DNA of 64,000 nt from [Phialemoniopsis] sp. UDSM-2020 (GCA_018873225.1 JAEILZ010000002.1:5456001-5520000); one strand, 5' to 3'; shown: positions 1-10,603, counted from the stretch's first letter. Numbers and translations are program-made. Notes: generated by a model not told the origin, from the letters alone.

Positions 1-1050
1 TCAGGCTGTGATGCCATTCTAATCGAGACTCACCAAGTCCGATCCATACCACTGAACAAGTTTGATCGCCGGCAAATATTTCACTATGTCAATTCTCACT
101 CACAAAAGTCTCTGGAGGTACTTGAATGGCTATGGGACTGCATTGCGGCTCCTATTCTCCATGCCCTGGGATTCAATGGCCCGCCTGAGAACGACAACTG
201 GCCGCGTGTGTGGTGGATCATGCCAGGGCTGCTAAACACATTTCCAATCCATGCCGCAGGTCTACACTTGAAGGGTACATCGGAGACAGTCATTGACAGG
301 GTTGTCTCGTCGTATCATACCTCGATAGAGTCACTAATTCGCAATCGCAATCGCCCTATTTCAACCCGCTCATCACCTCAGGCAGTCTTGGTAGCGATGG
401 AGCACACGCAGGGTATCTCTCATCTTCCCTACGCGGCAAAAGAGATTGCTGCAGTCCGCAGCTTCTGCGACACGATGTCTCTCAGTTCCGTAGTGCTGGG
501 GTCCGACAAGCAACAGATACTCGATCACCTTCCCCAGTGCCAGATATTCCACTTTGCCGGCCATGCGTCTACCGATGGCCAAAGCCCAACAGAGAGCTAC
601 TTGAGTTTGGGGTCGAGGAGTAAGGAGAGAAGTATCACTGTATCAGACCTGCTGGATATCAACCTTCGGAAGTCCTCCCCATTCCTTGCCTGGCTTCCTG
701 CCTGCGAGACGGATCGAGGTCAGAGCCAGCATTTCAAAGGCGAAAGCACACATCTCATTGGCGGCTTTCAGCTCGCGGGATTTCGACATGTCGTCGGACC
801 ACTCTGGGAGGTTCAGGATGAGCTCTGTGTGGACATGGCGAGCATCACGTATCAGTATATCTGCCTGCGTCGGATGTCAGACGAATCCGTTTCTCGCGGA
901 CTGCACGCCGCTACTATTGAGCTCCGCGACCGTTGGCTCAGAAACTTGATTCGCCAAGGCAAATCGTCCGAGCCGTCACATGATAATGTGGCAGACGATG
1001 CTGAGGATCCTTGGCCGGAGTGGACCCCATATGTTCATTACGGGATGTAA
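1..1050 (+). CDS. CHAT-domain protein, C-terminal part (cut by window edge)
   Basis: The frame is open from base 1, so the 5' part lies outside the window; 349 residues are visible, ending at TAA 1048-1050. The visible part is a CHAT domain, a caspase-like peptidase fold found at the end of TPR proteins. The two expected catalytic elements are present: a His in FHFAGHAS (about base 550-573) and a Cys in LPACETD (about 694-714). The following GGFQLAGFRHVVGPLW stretch is the usual core strand-helix of CHAT domains. In fungi such proteins usually carry N-terminal TPRs and are thought to act in proteolytic signalling or regulated cell death; that role is known of the family and is not shown here. 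No intron is needed in the visible part. Confidence 0.85.
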   Translation, partial: SGCDAILIETHQVRSIPLNKFDRRQIFHYVNSHSQKSLEVLEWLWDCIAAPILHALGFNGPPENDNWPRVWWIMPGLLNTFPIHAAGLHLKGTSETVIDRVVSSYHTSIESLIRNRNRPISTRSSPQAVLVAMEHTQGISHLPYAAKEIAAVRSFCDTMSLSSVVLGSDKQQILDHLPQCQIFHFAGHASTDGQSPTESYLSLGSRSKERSITVSDLLDINLRKSSPFLAWLPACETDRGQSQHFKGESTHLIGGFQLAGFRHVVGPLWEVQDELCVDMASITYQYICLRRMSDESVSRGLHAATIELRDRWLRNLIRQGKSSEPSHDNVADDAEDPWPEWTPYVHYGM

Positions 1051-1588
1051 CGGATGTGCAGAACAAGGCACTGAGAGGGGTTCAGTGCCTTAGGGGAAAA
1101 GTCCGATTTCAGTATAGAAACTTCATTGGAAAATCGGAGCATGACATCTGGGGTTGTAAGACAGATAACAAGGGATAATAACACTCTCGTACATATCTCT
1201 TAGAAATCGGAGTTGTACTTAAGAGAGACGTCATCTGATTCGGGGCAGTCTTGGAATGAGGTGATGTTGGGTGTCGAGCTGCCTATAATCTACCAACGCC
1301 ATTTAAGTCGATCGGGTCAAATGAGCGACTGGATGAAAGGGCGGGGTGAGAGCAAGCAGGCAAACATCATGTTTCTTCTGTTTACTTTCATGAGATGCCG
1401 GTCCTCTTTCTTCTTTCGTTATTTTTTCTCCTCATTTCAGATTTCATCATTTCTTGTGAATGTCAAATTTAGGCGACGGACATTACGCGTCTTAACACTA
1501 CCAACTTCCTCTCGATGCTTGGACTAGGAATCACCCAAAGACCGAGTGATCTTCCGCGTACAGTATTGAAGTGCGTGTAGCCTTGTAA
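1051..1588. other. Intergenic, tail-to-tail
   Basis: Between the CHAT gene and the convergent F-box gene. One 104-codon plus-strand frame (1213-1527) crosses it but is rich in Phe/Arg with no recognisable domain; I see no supported gene. Confidence 0.5.
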
Positions 1589-3391
1589 TTATGAATCAAA
1601 TTCAAGATTTGCGTTGTCGAGCACAAGCTGTTGCAGTTGCTCTTGCAGCTGTTGCGGCAGTCGCCTTTTCAACCGCTGCGGCCGTTTCAGGTGCTTTGGC
1701 ATTTGCAATTTCAGTTGCAGTTCGACTTGCGTCTCCCGAGTTAAATTTGGACAAGATGTTTCACAATCCCGGTTCACAGAGTGTAGGCCAACCACCGCCT
1801 TCTTGAGGTAGCGATAATAGTTCCGGCATCCAACCTGTTTACACCAGAACACCCCAAAACTCTCCGTATCGTCGGCCAGATGATACGAATCTGGGTCAAG
1901 GGCTTGACACCATGCTAAAGTCGGCGACCCCTTTCGGTGGCCATCGGCCTTCGTCATCTCAAGCGCAATGGATCGGTTGTATTCGATCTGGAGACATTGT
2001 CCACCACTTACACACCCTTCCATCTCCACACAGAGCTTAGAAGATGCCCACCTGGTAGGGCCCAGGTAACGCAGCGCGGTGTGGTGGGCTGAGGTAAGAA
2101 CCGGCCTCGAATTATTCTCTTTACTCATTTCCCCTTGAATCAGAGGCCGTAAATGGAATTCAGTCCCCGTTCGACACGTTTTCATCTGTACTCCGGACAT
2201 TGGCGTAAGTCCCCACCCTTGTGGCAAGCGCTCTGCTCCTTCATAATGCAGACACGCGCAGTGGTTTGGGTCGAGGCAATTCATCTCCGGCAGAACCCCT
2301 GGAGGCATTTCAGGTGCAAAAAAGCGAGCTGTACCCAGTCGGAACTCTCTCAGTCTTGCACAGAGGGGCGTTGGTGTCACCACTCTTGTATGATGGATAT
2401 AGTCATACGGAAAACTGCGCATATCCATGTGACCATGCCATAGGATCCATAGCTTAATGTAAAGATCATCGCTTCCTCGTATCAAGGCCTTGGGGTAGAT
2501 ATGCTGGTTGAGAACCGCTGGCGACAGTTCGCCATGATGCTCTGGGACATGGCTTGTATCATAGCACGCGCCCAACTCGACCTCGATTTCCCGCACGATT
2601 GGACCGGTGTTGAAGTTATGAATGCCAGAAATGATATGAGCGACATCAGTCCATTTAATGGACTTGTGGTTACACACCCGGATGAAACCTTCCCGGCCAA
2701 TGCAGATTCTTTCCCCAGATGATTTCTTGCGTTGCGTGGCTGAGAAAAGTATCGTCGGATGATCGCAACCACATCCAGAGCAATGCATCCAATTTTGTGT
2801 CAGGGAGGTGAGCCTTGCTTCCCACGATGGGGAGGTTCGAGCATCACGGCATTCTTGGCAATATTGTTCGAGGTCCCGCTGAACGTACATCTCAAGGTGC
2901 TCGGATGGTCTGCATCTGGGTTCAGGTCCATACCACGGGACGAATGAATTGTACGGATCGCCAAATTTGCGGCCCTCGACATCGTGGCAGCTGCTGAACT
3001 CAGGAGAGTGATAAAGCCGGAGGAACAGACGGCAGGTTTGTCGAAGACATTGAAGACTGGCCCGGTCAGAGTCAAAAAGAAGGGACATGATTTCCAAAAG
3101 GAGTTCCTCTGGAAGGCGGCAAAGACGACTTGCGGTGAAGTTGTGGTGGGCGGCAAGGATAAGGGGGTCCATGTCATCAGTCGCGCTGTCGGCTAGTATA
3201 CAGGGACATGACCTGGGGTGAGACGCGTGTCCTCTCCACGTCTTTGGCGGTTTGAACGGGCTTCTGGGAGCTTCATGTTTTTGTTGGACTTGTGGTGCCC
3301 GACTGTTGCGGAAATCGGCGAGCTTGCCAGTGACGGTCGCCATGATTGTACTGAAACAGGCGTCCATGATGCCGAGGTAAGTTCTCCGCAT
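1589..3391 (-). CDS. F-box protein with Cys-rich centre
   Basis: A single-exon reading of 600 residues. Residues about 88-132 (starting SRLCRLPEELLLEIMSLL) form an F-box, the module that binds Skp1 in SCF ubiquitin ligases, so the protein is probably a substrate adaptor. A pair of CxxC-like knots follows (QYCQEC and CSGCGCDH), as in a large family of fungal F-box proteins of unknown target. The last 50 residues are Gln/Leu/Lys-rich and probably a coiled coil or low-complexity tail. The frame is open further upstream, to 3532. I prefer the ATG at 3391, which has A at -3; ATGs at 3367 and 3343 are also possible. Substrate unknown. Confidence 0.75.
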   Translation of the reverse strand: MRRTYLGIMDACFSTIMATVTGKLADFRNSRAPQVQQKHEAPRSPFKPPKTWRGHASHPRSCPCILADSATDDMDPLILAAHHNFTASRLCRLPEELLLEIMSLLFDSDRASLQCLRQTCRLFLRLYHSPEFSSCHDVEGRKFGDPYNSFVPWYGPEPRCRPSEHLEMYVQRDLEQYCQECRDARTSPSWEARLTSLTQNWMHCSGCGCDHPTILFSATQRKKSSGERICIGREGFIRVCNHKSIKWTDVAHIISGIHNFNTGPIVREIEVELGACYDTSHVPEHHGELSPAVLNQHIYPKALIRGSDDLYIKLWILWHGHMDMRSFPYDYIHHTRVVTPTPLCARLREFRLGTARFFAPEMPPGVLPEMNCLDPNHCACLHYEGAERLPQGWGLTPMSGVQMKTCRTGTEFHLRPLIQGEMSKENNSRPVLTSAHHTALRYLGPTRWASSKLCVEMEGCVSGGQCLQIEYNRSIALEMTKADGHRKGSPTLAWCQALDPDSYHLADDTESFGVFWCKQVGCRNYYRYLKKAVVGLHSVNRDCETSCPNLTRETQVELQLKLQMPKHLKRPQRLKRRLPQQLQEQLQQLVLDNANLEFDS

Positions 3392-3571
3392 TTTAATAGA
3401 TATTAAGAAAAAAATGAAATTCAGAAATGAGTCGTGTCCTCCTCCTTTTTTTAAATAGTCTCCGGAATTAATGGTTAGACGAACCACAGTATTAGAACTC
3501 TGGTTTCTCATTCCAGTATATGCACAGATCAAGTACGAAACAATACTAAGGGTTTGAATGGAAGCACAATA

Positions 3572-4436
3572 TCAATATAAATTAGTCATGAAACTGAATT
3601 GTGCAGTGCTCCCGGACGCCCCACTTCTTCTTCTTCTTATCCTCCTCCTCCTCAACCTTCTTCTTCTTCTTGTCCTCCTCCTCCTCCTCTTCCTTCTTCT
3701 TCTTCTCTTCTTCTCTTCTTTCTTCTTCCTCTCCTCTTCCTCCTTCTTCGTCTCCTCTTCCTTCTTCTTCTCTTCCTCCTTCTTCTTCTCCTCTTCTTCC
3801 TTCTTCTTCTCCTCTTCCTCCTCCTTCTTCTCCTCTTCCTTCTTCTTCTTCTCCTCTTCCTTCTTCTTCTTCTTCTCTTCCTTCTTCTTCTTCTCCTCCT
3901 TGTCCTTGGCAGCTGTCGCCGGCTGCCCGTACCAAGTGCCAAACATAAACATCACCACGCCGTAGACGAGGAAGCCGCCCAAGACGACGAGGGCCCACTT
4001 GGCCAGGGCGGCGAGGTCCGGGGCGCCGGTGCAGTCGGGGCAGGCGGGGTGGGCGGGGCAGCCACGGGCGGCGGGGTCGAAGCCGGCGAAGGCCACCGAG
4101 GACAAAACGATCTCCGCGAGGGGAGTGGTGGTGGCGGCGGCGGCGGTGACGAAGACAGTGACAGTGACGGTGGCGGGAGGGGGGGCCGGGGCGCAGGAGC
4201 AGACGCAGGCGCCGCAGGCGCAGGCAGGGCAGGCAGGGCAGGTGGAAGAGGAGGAGCCAGGGGCGGCGGCACTGGGGGCGACGGTGGCGCTGGTGGCAAC
4301 GGCGGCGGTGAAGGGGGAGAGGGCGGCGGCAGCGGTGGTGATGGCCACAAGGGCCACGAGGGCGGCGGCAACGGAGAGACGCCTTTTCAATGTCAGTGGA
4401 TATCATGGCAATGGGAATTGGCGAAGATACTCACAT
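3572..4436 (-). CDS. Single-pass membrane protein with Cys knot and Lys/Glu tail; start codon split by an intron
   Basis: The best model has a 52-nt intron, 4434 down to 4383 (GTGAGT donor, CTGAC branch, AAAAG acceptor). Splicing joins AT (4436-4435) to G (4382) and so creates the ATG that opens a typical signal peptide (MRLSVAAALVALVA...). Without splicing this frame has only TTG. The product is about 270 residues: signal peptide, Ala/Ser/Thr region, a tight Cys cluster (about 49-64), a TVTVTVF strand, a second CPxHPxCPxC group, a transmembrane helix (about 129-149), then a long alternating Lys/Glu tail that turns into poly-Arg. The tail resembles a single alpha-helix (ER/K) segment on the cytosolic side. 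Family not recognised. The same frame is open upstream to an ATG at 4733, so a longer exon-1 start is possible. Confidence 0.55.
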
Positions 4437-4513
4437 TGTTGCTACTGTTGCTGTTGCTGTTGCTGCTACTGTTGCTGCTGCTGCTTCTGCTGCTGTTGTT
4501 GTTGTTGTTGTTG

Positions 4514-4555
<42 letters not shown>

Positions 4556-4556
4556 A
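4435..4556 (-). repeat. CAG/CAA trinucleotide tract
   Basis: On the minus strand this is a nearly pure run of CAG and CAA triplets with a few AGT/GCA interruptions, ending exactly at the first intron of the Lys/Glu-tail gene. It is therefore most likely in that gene's 5' leader. Depending on frame it reads as poly-Ala/Thr, poly-Ser/Asn or poly-Gln. Confidence 0.85.
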
Positions 4557-5771
4557 TGGTGTTGCGAAGCTTCTGTTGACCCGTTTTATGACTCGACCTT
4601 CCTTGTGTCGGTGGCCTCCTTCCCTCACCCGGACGTACTTGCCAGCAGATATGCTCCCGCTCCCCAAAGCACTTGCCGTTACAAATGGGCCCGCATTGGG
4701 ATGCATGGAGCATCTCAACGCAGAAAATAACATGCTTCCTGTCTCCTGCGGAAGTTAGTGGGACTAGAATGTTGACTTGGAGACCAGGAATCACTCTGTG
4801 CGTGGCATCTCCAGGCTTGAAGTTGGTCTGGCCTGCCAGCGAGGGTGTCTTCAGGGGTTTAATGAGGTAGCTCAATCCTGACCCTCCAAGGAGCGTTCTC
4901 CCAGCAGACTCGATACCTATCAAGGCTTTGCCAGAGCCTTGACACCTGATCGGCATGATAAGTAGAGCCTACAAAGACGATTATTCCAAATTCGTCCCAT
5001 TATCTTCATCGTTTAAGCCCGATTTTAGAAGATACTATGGAGAATGTGCTGGCACAATCCAGTACATTTTCGTTCTTTGAGAAACTAAATTACTCCTCGA
5101 CATTGGATACTTGTACGACGGGCAAGTCTCCACAAACCCGATAATATCTATTGGAATCGTGAGTCCTATTGCAAAACTCGTCTAAAGGCTGGCTTAGGCT
5201 GAAGTAGTGAAATGGGAGGGCGAGTAGAAGTAACGTTATATGTACCACTAACCACAGTAGTGGCATGTCATGCTATAAGATGTGTATCAATGCTTCTTCT
5301 GAAGAAAAGAACGTGTGGAGAAAGACTTTGCAATGGTATTACTTAAATATCGTGTTGCTAAGTCTTGGAGTACTGCACGTCTTATTAAGGCGTAGTTCAG
5401 GGCTTCGCTATATTCCTCAACCAGTCCATCTAGAACAGTGTGAGAACTCGTAGTATAGCAAGGCAGCATGTTAATTGGGTTCCATACCGTGAATGTTTGG
5501 CTAAGTTTCCAGCTCTTTCAAAACAGTAGGCTTCTTTAGATTTCTATCAATACCACTCTTAGCAAGGAAAAATAGCTACATCCCCTCTTCTTATATTTAT
5601 ACAAGGCCTTTCTCTAGAATGTGTTTTCTGTGCCGCTTCAGTAGTTACCTACAGTTGTGACTTCTCTTCTACTTTTATTTGGTCCCCTACCTCTCTCTTC
5701 TCTACCTCTTTCTTCTCTCTCTCTCTTCTCTCTCTCTCTCTTCTCCCTCTCTCTCTCTTCTCTCTCTCTCT

Positions 5772-5804
<33 letters not shown>

Positions 5805-5974
5805 CTCTCTCTCTTTCTTCTCTCTCTTCTCTTCATATGGAATTCATATTCAACTTCGAAATAGTACATCCACCTATAAATGTCTCACACAACAGCTGCC
5901 CTCTGCAACTCTACCACATACATCGGGGGCAAGCTGATATGTTTTTGTTCCATGTCCCTCCCCTAGCGTGGTGC
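4557..5974. other. Gene-poor interval
   Basis: Upstream leader and promoter of the Lys/Glu-tail gene and the 3' flank of the MFS gene. Only short frames without recognisable domains are seen. It contains the CT-rich tract listed separately. Confidence 0.5.
5690..5838 (+). repeat. CT-rich microsatellite
   Basis: Runs of TCTCTCTC punctuated by TTC, roughly 150 bp of pure pyrimidine. The Ser/Leu/Phe-rich frames across it are repeat artefacts. It lies just past the 3' end of the MFS gene. Confidence 0.9.
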
Positions 5975-7936
5975 CTAGACCTTGGCAAGTCGAGCATTCC
6001 GTTCTTCTCGCAGTCTTTGCTTTCTAGCCAGATGAACACTACTCTCCACTTCTTTGGTTAAATGCCAGTTGACGAGATTCACACCAACACTTAGCAAGAT
6101 GGTCGCGCAGCAAACTCCGAAGGGGACTTTGTAGCCGTTATACGCAAATTGTTGCCGAAACATCTGTGGGCTCACGATACCTCCGACCTGGGCAATTGAC
6201 GTTTGCAGAGCTATGGCGAAGGCCGCCCCGGTGGAGCCCTCTACGGTGGACGAACGCCCTGTGACAACTTGGTCAGTCTTCGTAGCTGTGGATGAAGGAC
6301 TCCGGCTAGCTTACAAGCCCAAAACGGAACAAAGAATGTAGCATAAAACGCCGTTCCAAAAATGCAGGCGATGTAGATGCCGACACGAGAGTTCAAAGAC
6401 AGTAGTAGAATGAAGCAAACGGCCATGCCACCGCATACTAGAAGACGAGTCAGCCTATCAGCATCCCTTCAGGTGGAGGCGAACGGCTTGAGATGACATA
6501 CAGATGATAGCGAACAGCGCTCTTGGAAGGTAAGCTCTTTTCATAAACCAACGGGCGAATATGATCCCAATCACAGCCAAACCCGAAGGTGGCTGCAGAA
6601 TGTGCTGTTAGAATCGGCAAACTTCTGCATTGCTGTCTAAGCGGAAATACTTACTATGTTTAGAAGCTGGTTCCGCGGCAGAGAGGCAAAACCAAGGCTC
6701 GTGGTGATAGTAGGCTGTCGAAACGTCAGCCTTCCAAAACAACCCGAAGTAAACTGGGATACTCACCAGCCACCAGCTCAAACCAAGTCCACCAAATGCA
6801 ATCAGTAGCTATACTGAATCAGCCAATGCCGTTTCCTACTCTGCTGCATTGCCAGCCAATCAGTTTTACTTACTTGTGCTGCCATGAAGGACCAAGTACG
6901 GATGTCTTTGATGGCTTCCACAGTCTCTTTGGAGGAAAAGTTGGCGTCATTGGTTCTAGGAGCGTTCTTTGTGAGGCGGTCTTCGAGGAACTCTTGTTCT
7001 TGTGGAGTGAGCCATCCTTGAGATCTTTTAGACTTGGGATAGTCCGGAAGAATGAGCCACACAAGAATGGCGAAAATCATTGTGAATATGCCCTCGAGCA
7101 AGAAGACCCTGGGACAGTTCAGTGTCTTACTCTAGACGGAGTGTAATAGTCAGCTTACCATCTCCAGGAGCTCAGACCCCGAATCCCGTCCATGTAAGAT
7201 ATGCCAAAAGCCAGAAGCGAGCCGACAATGTTGGAGCAATTTGAGAACATGTACATCCACATGAGCGGCTTCCCCATCTCATCGGTGCGGTACCAGCTAA
7301 GTAAATGGGTCACAATGCCCGGAAAGAGTCCGGCTTCCATAACACCAAGGAAAAAGCGGGCGGCGAACAGACCCTGCTTGTTTTGTACGGCTCCATGGCA
7401 GGCTAGGACAAGCCCCCAGGAAAACATGATTCGCGTCTGGAAGTTTCTGGGTCCCATCCACTTCAACAGCAGGTTGCTAGGAAGTTCAAAGATGATATAG
7501 GCAATCTGTACGTGGACAGAGTGTGAGCGAGCGCGCGCTTACGTAGCCCACTGCTGGGCTGTAGTGGAGGGAGCGACTTACGAAGAAGATAGACTGGACC
7601 CAATTATACTCATCAGATGACATGTGTAATTCGACGAGGATATTCGAAGGCTCCCCAACGTGGAGGACTTTTACGCTTGCAGCGTTATTATAATCAATCT
7701 AGAGCGTTGTTAGTAGCGGCCTTAGCCAGAGGTGTTGCGAGAAGACTAACCTGGCGAATCATGGACATGAACCCGATAATGCTGACAATGCGCCAATCCA
7801 CCTTGTTCAAGATGCGCTTCTGCTCCTGTATGGTGAACGATGTCCAAGGGGGTGCTACCCCCGCGACGGTAGCTTCCTCGCTGTGCTTGTGGACAGCAGG
7901 GCCGGCAATTGCCGTTGGTTCTTCGGAAGACGACAT
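5975..7936 (-). CDS. MFS carrier, allantoate permease (Dal5/ACS) family
   Basis: Nine exons rebuilt by splice sites and family alignment: 7936-7751, 7698-7582, 7505-7159, 7108-6874, 6808-6767, 6714-6655, 6592-6502, 6437-6315, 6258-5975. The spliced frame stays open to TAG at 5975. The N-terminus has the ACS hallmark VDWRIVSIIGFM at the first membrane helix. RFFLGVMEAGLFPG is the family motif in helix 4, and a hydrophilic loop follows helix 6. About 12 helices are expected in the plasma membrane. Family members import organic anions such as allantoate, nicotinate, pantothenate or small peptides. Substrate is unknown; the neighbouring oxygenases suggest a carbon or nitrogen source they degrade. 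The promoter holds a CGG palindrome (8092-8114). Confidence 0.85.
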
Positions 7937-8410
7937 CGTTGTGTGGAATAATAAGCTGTCAGCGAGGCACTGTTTGTAGTATTCCGTATGGTAGAGAACT
8001 GCGCATGCACATTGTATCGACGTGTCTTATAACGTTCTGACCCTTTCGCCGCAGTAGATCGTCGCTTTCGGACTTTACTAAACTCTACATACGGAAAATT
8101 CCAAACAATTTCCGATAGCTGTGTCATTCACCCACGCGATGTCTGCGATTATTGTGGAGATTTCGTTTCGCGAGGATAGTGTGTATTGCGCAAGCACGCC
8201 ACCCCTGGTAGCAAAGGGCATGCATCGTATTGGCGTATCCCAGGGAGAATAGCTCCGGCTCCATCAGGGCAACAAGGCCATGTCCTAGGCCTTCGAAGGT
8301 GGAAGCTCACACTTGGTACAGCATTCTGACTGGGGCTCTTATTCAATTTAACACATTCTTCTATCAAACTTAATTCTGTAACAAGACTATGAGGACCAGG
8401 TCTTTACTAC
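7937..8410. other. Promoter of the MFS carrier and 3' flank of the flavin monooxygenase
   Basis: Non-coding interval of 474 bp. Apart from the CGG-type palindrome listed separately I see no gene. Confidence 0.6.
8092..8114. promoter_or_regulatory. CGGAAAATT / AATTTCCG inverted repeat in carrier promoter
   Basis: CGGAAAATT at 8092-8100 and AATTTCCG at 8107-8114 form a near-perfect dyad about 155-180 bp upstream of the carrier start. The half-site matches the CGGAAAA of the palindrome between the two oxygenase genes, which suggests a shared Zn2Cys6 regulator. Binding is inferred. Confidence 0.4.
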
Positions 8411-10247
8411 TCATGGGTCATACCAGGACTCATGATATCCCCTCAGGTCCAGCTCTCCCGTCATAGACTCCAATACTAGGTAAGGCGTCATATCAATGCT
8501 AGTTTTGGCCATATCATCAAGAGACTCAGCATTGGCCGCGACGTCTTTCTCGCTCCAGCCATTACCAAAGTAGGCGAATCGATTTTTGGAGTCTCTGTAT
8601 GTGTATGACCAGTCCTCCCAGCGAGGTTCCCTACGCACGATGTTTGCATGGGTTCCACTACCCGGCCAATTCGCCAAAACACGGCCTCCAGGAATTCCTC
8701 CATTGAACCAAGAGCTGCAATTGTCTGTCAAGACAGTTCTGGGGAAGAAGGCTTCACAGTACTCTTGGAAGTCGTCTGTTGCCTCTCGGGTGGGCTCTAC
8801 GGTTCGAATGCCCTGGGTTTTGATCTTTCTGAGCAGTCTGGCGATATACACGATCTGGTTCTCCGTCGAGTGTGGGAGCGTGCCTGACTGGCCACTGGAA
8901 TTCGGTCCGTGGATAAAGAGCAGATTCGGGAAGCCTGGTGCAGCCAAGCCAAGGTAGCTCTCCGGGAAGCCAATGCTGCCGCCGGGCTGCCAAGCCTCCT
9001 GGAGATCAACACCACGCGACTTGATGGAGAATGCTGGTGCGAAGGACTTTTGACCGCCCGTGCAGCAGATTATGGCGTCCACTCTTCGTTCGCGTCCATC
9101 GACGGTCACAATGCCGTGCTGCGTGAATCTGTCAATCTTAGCGGTGATGTACTGGACATTTGGTTTCGTGATGGCCTCGAGATACCCAGGTCCGGGAGTC
9201 AGACGGCGACAATTCGGTGCGAAGCTTGGCGTGATAGCATCAAGGAGATCCGGCGACCCTGCAAGCCTGCCCCTCATGATTTCCGTGAACTTGGCTCGAG
9301 CAGCCTTGGACTTTTCACTGTCTCGCATGATGCTTCCGAACCGAGTGAAGAATTGGTTCTCCGTCTCCTTTCTGAAAGCCAGATACTCTTTCGGGTCATT
9401 AAAGGAAGCTTTCAGCTCATCGGGAATAGCTTTCTCGCGATCCAAGTCATCGGCTCCAAAGGTACCAGCTATCCAGGTGGGCGAGCGTACGTAATGGTCG
9501 ATTCTTTTGGCCACTTTCTGTAGCTGCGGGAGGATCTGGAGCCCAGACGCGCCGTTACCAATGACGGCAATGGATTTCCCAGTGGGATCGAAGCCGGGAT
9601 CCCAGCGTGAACTGTGGCGAAGATGACCTTCATAGAGGTCCATCCCGGGGTAGACCGGTAGCACGGGGTGACTGAATCGTCCTGTGGCCGTCACCAGTAC
9701 ATCTGCTTCGTCGACTTTGACGTCGTCGTGATGTTGCAAGGTGATGATCCACTTGGCCTTGCGATCATTCCATTCCGCGGATAGAACTTGGTGCTCGAAA
9801 GCGATGTATTGTCGAACATTGTATCTTCGTGCCAGCTCATTCCAGTAGCTCTTGATTTCAGCTCCTTCGGCGTAGTGGACTGTCCAGTCTTTGGATGGCG
9901 CAAACGTCGATTGGTACACATGTGACGGGATATCACACCGAACACCGGGGTATGTGCACTGGTTCCAGACACCACCCTTCATCTCAAGATCAGTATCTCC
10001 ATCTATACGAAAAACCATAATTAAGGAAAGGAAAAGAAACGCTAGAGCACTAAAAGAGGAGACATACCAGATCCGAGTCTCTTTCATAGATCCGCAGTTC
10101 TATGCCGGGGACTTTGACCGGTAAGAGGATGCCCGCCGTGATACCAGATATCCCGGCACCGATGACAATTACTTTGAGCGGCCTCGGCGCGTCGATAGGC
10201 CTCTCCTCCAACTGGAGAGGCTGGCGTGATGGATCGAAACTACCCAT
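8411..10247 (-). CDS. Flavin-containing Baeyer-Villiger-type monooxygenase
   Basis: Two exons, 10247-10068 and 9982-8411, separated by an 85-nt intron (GTATGT donor), give 583 residues. The FAD Rossmann motif VIGAGISG is at about 28-35. The NADPH motif VIGNGASG (about 200-207) follows the Baeyer-Villiger fingerprint YEGHLRHSSRW (about 177-187), which fits FxGxxxHxxxW with Tyr for Phe. Such enzymes insert oxygen next to a ketone to make an ester or lactone using NADPH and O2. It is divergent from the NtaA-type monooxygenase across a 356-bp promoter with CGG palindromes, so the two are probably co-expressed. Exact substrate unknown; an N-hydroxylating FMO is a less likely alternative. Confidence 0.85.
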
Positions 10248-10361
10248 CGTGGTAATGATACCAGTGCATTATTCTGTCTAGCTTTGGAGGGATAAGCAAG
10301 TGAAACGGTCCATGATTACTTATTGCTGCATGGTGTACACTCCCTTTGATTCGGCAATGTG

Positions 10362-10411
10362 TCGGAAAACTCAATGATACAAGGATAGACGAGTTTTCCG
10401 AATTTTTCGGA
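10362..10411. promoter_or_regulatory. Double CGG palindrome in divergent promoter
   Basis: TCGGAAAACTC (10362-10372) and GAGTTTTCCGA (10391-10401) are an exact 11-bp inverted repeat with an 18-bp spacer. Its right arm overlaps a second exact dyad, TCCGAA-TTT-TTCGGA (10397-10411). Inverted CGG triplets are the classic target of Zn(II)2Cys6 dimers. The site is midway between the two divergent oxygenase starts (10247 and 10604). The regulator at 12922 is the obvious candidate (inference). Confidence 0.55.
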
Positions 10412-10603
10412 CAATTGCAGAGCATGGCGTAACGAGGATTGACCATTTCAGCCCTAGAATGGCGCCATATACATATCCCTCTCCCAGTCCTATATATTCA
10501 CAACTACGTCTTGTGATATGCTCATCAATATCGAAATGGTGGAACAGCTATTGCCGACTGGCCCAACCATTACCTCGAGGCACTGACGTGATATTCTGAC
10601 AAC

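Noticed and set aside
3582..4579. Long alternative frames on both strands across the GAA/GAG and GGC-rich tract (up to 326 codons)
   Set aside because: They are shadows of the Lys/Glu-tail gene. They give poly-Leu, poly-Pro or Arg/Gly compositions, and only the minus frame has a signal peptide, Cys pairs and a membrane helix.
5657..6061. 134-codon Ser/Leu-rich frame in the CT microsatellite
   Set aside because: Composition is dictated by the repeat, and it overlaps the last exon of the MFS gene on the other strand.
8800..8825. GGTTCGAAT block resembling a tRNA B box (also near 39005 and 62520)
   Set aside because: All occurrences lie inside coding exons with no A box or cloverleaf around them. 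No tRNA was found in the window.
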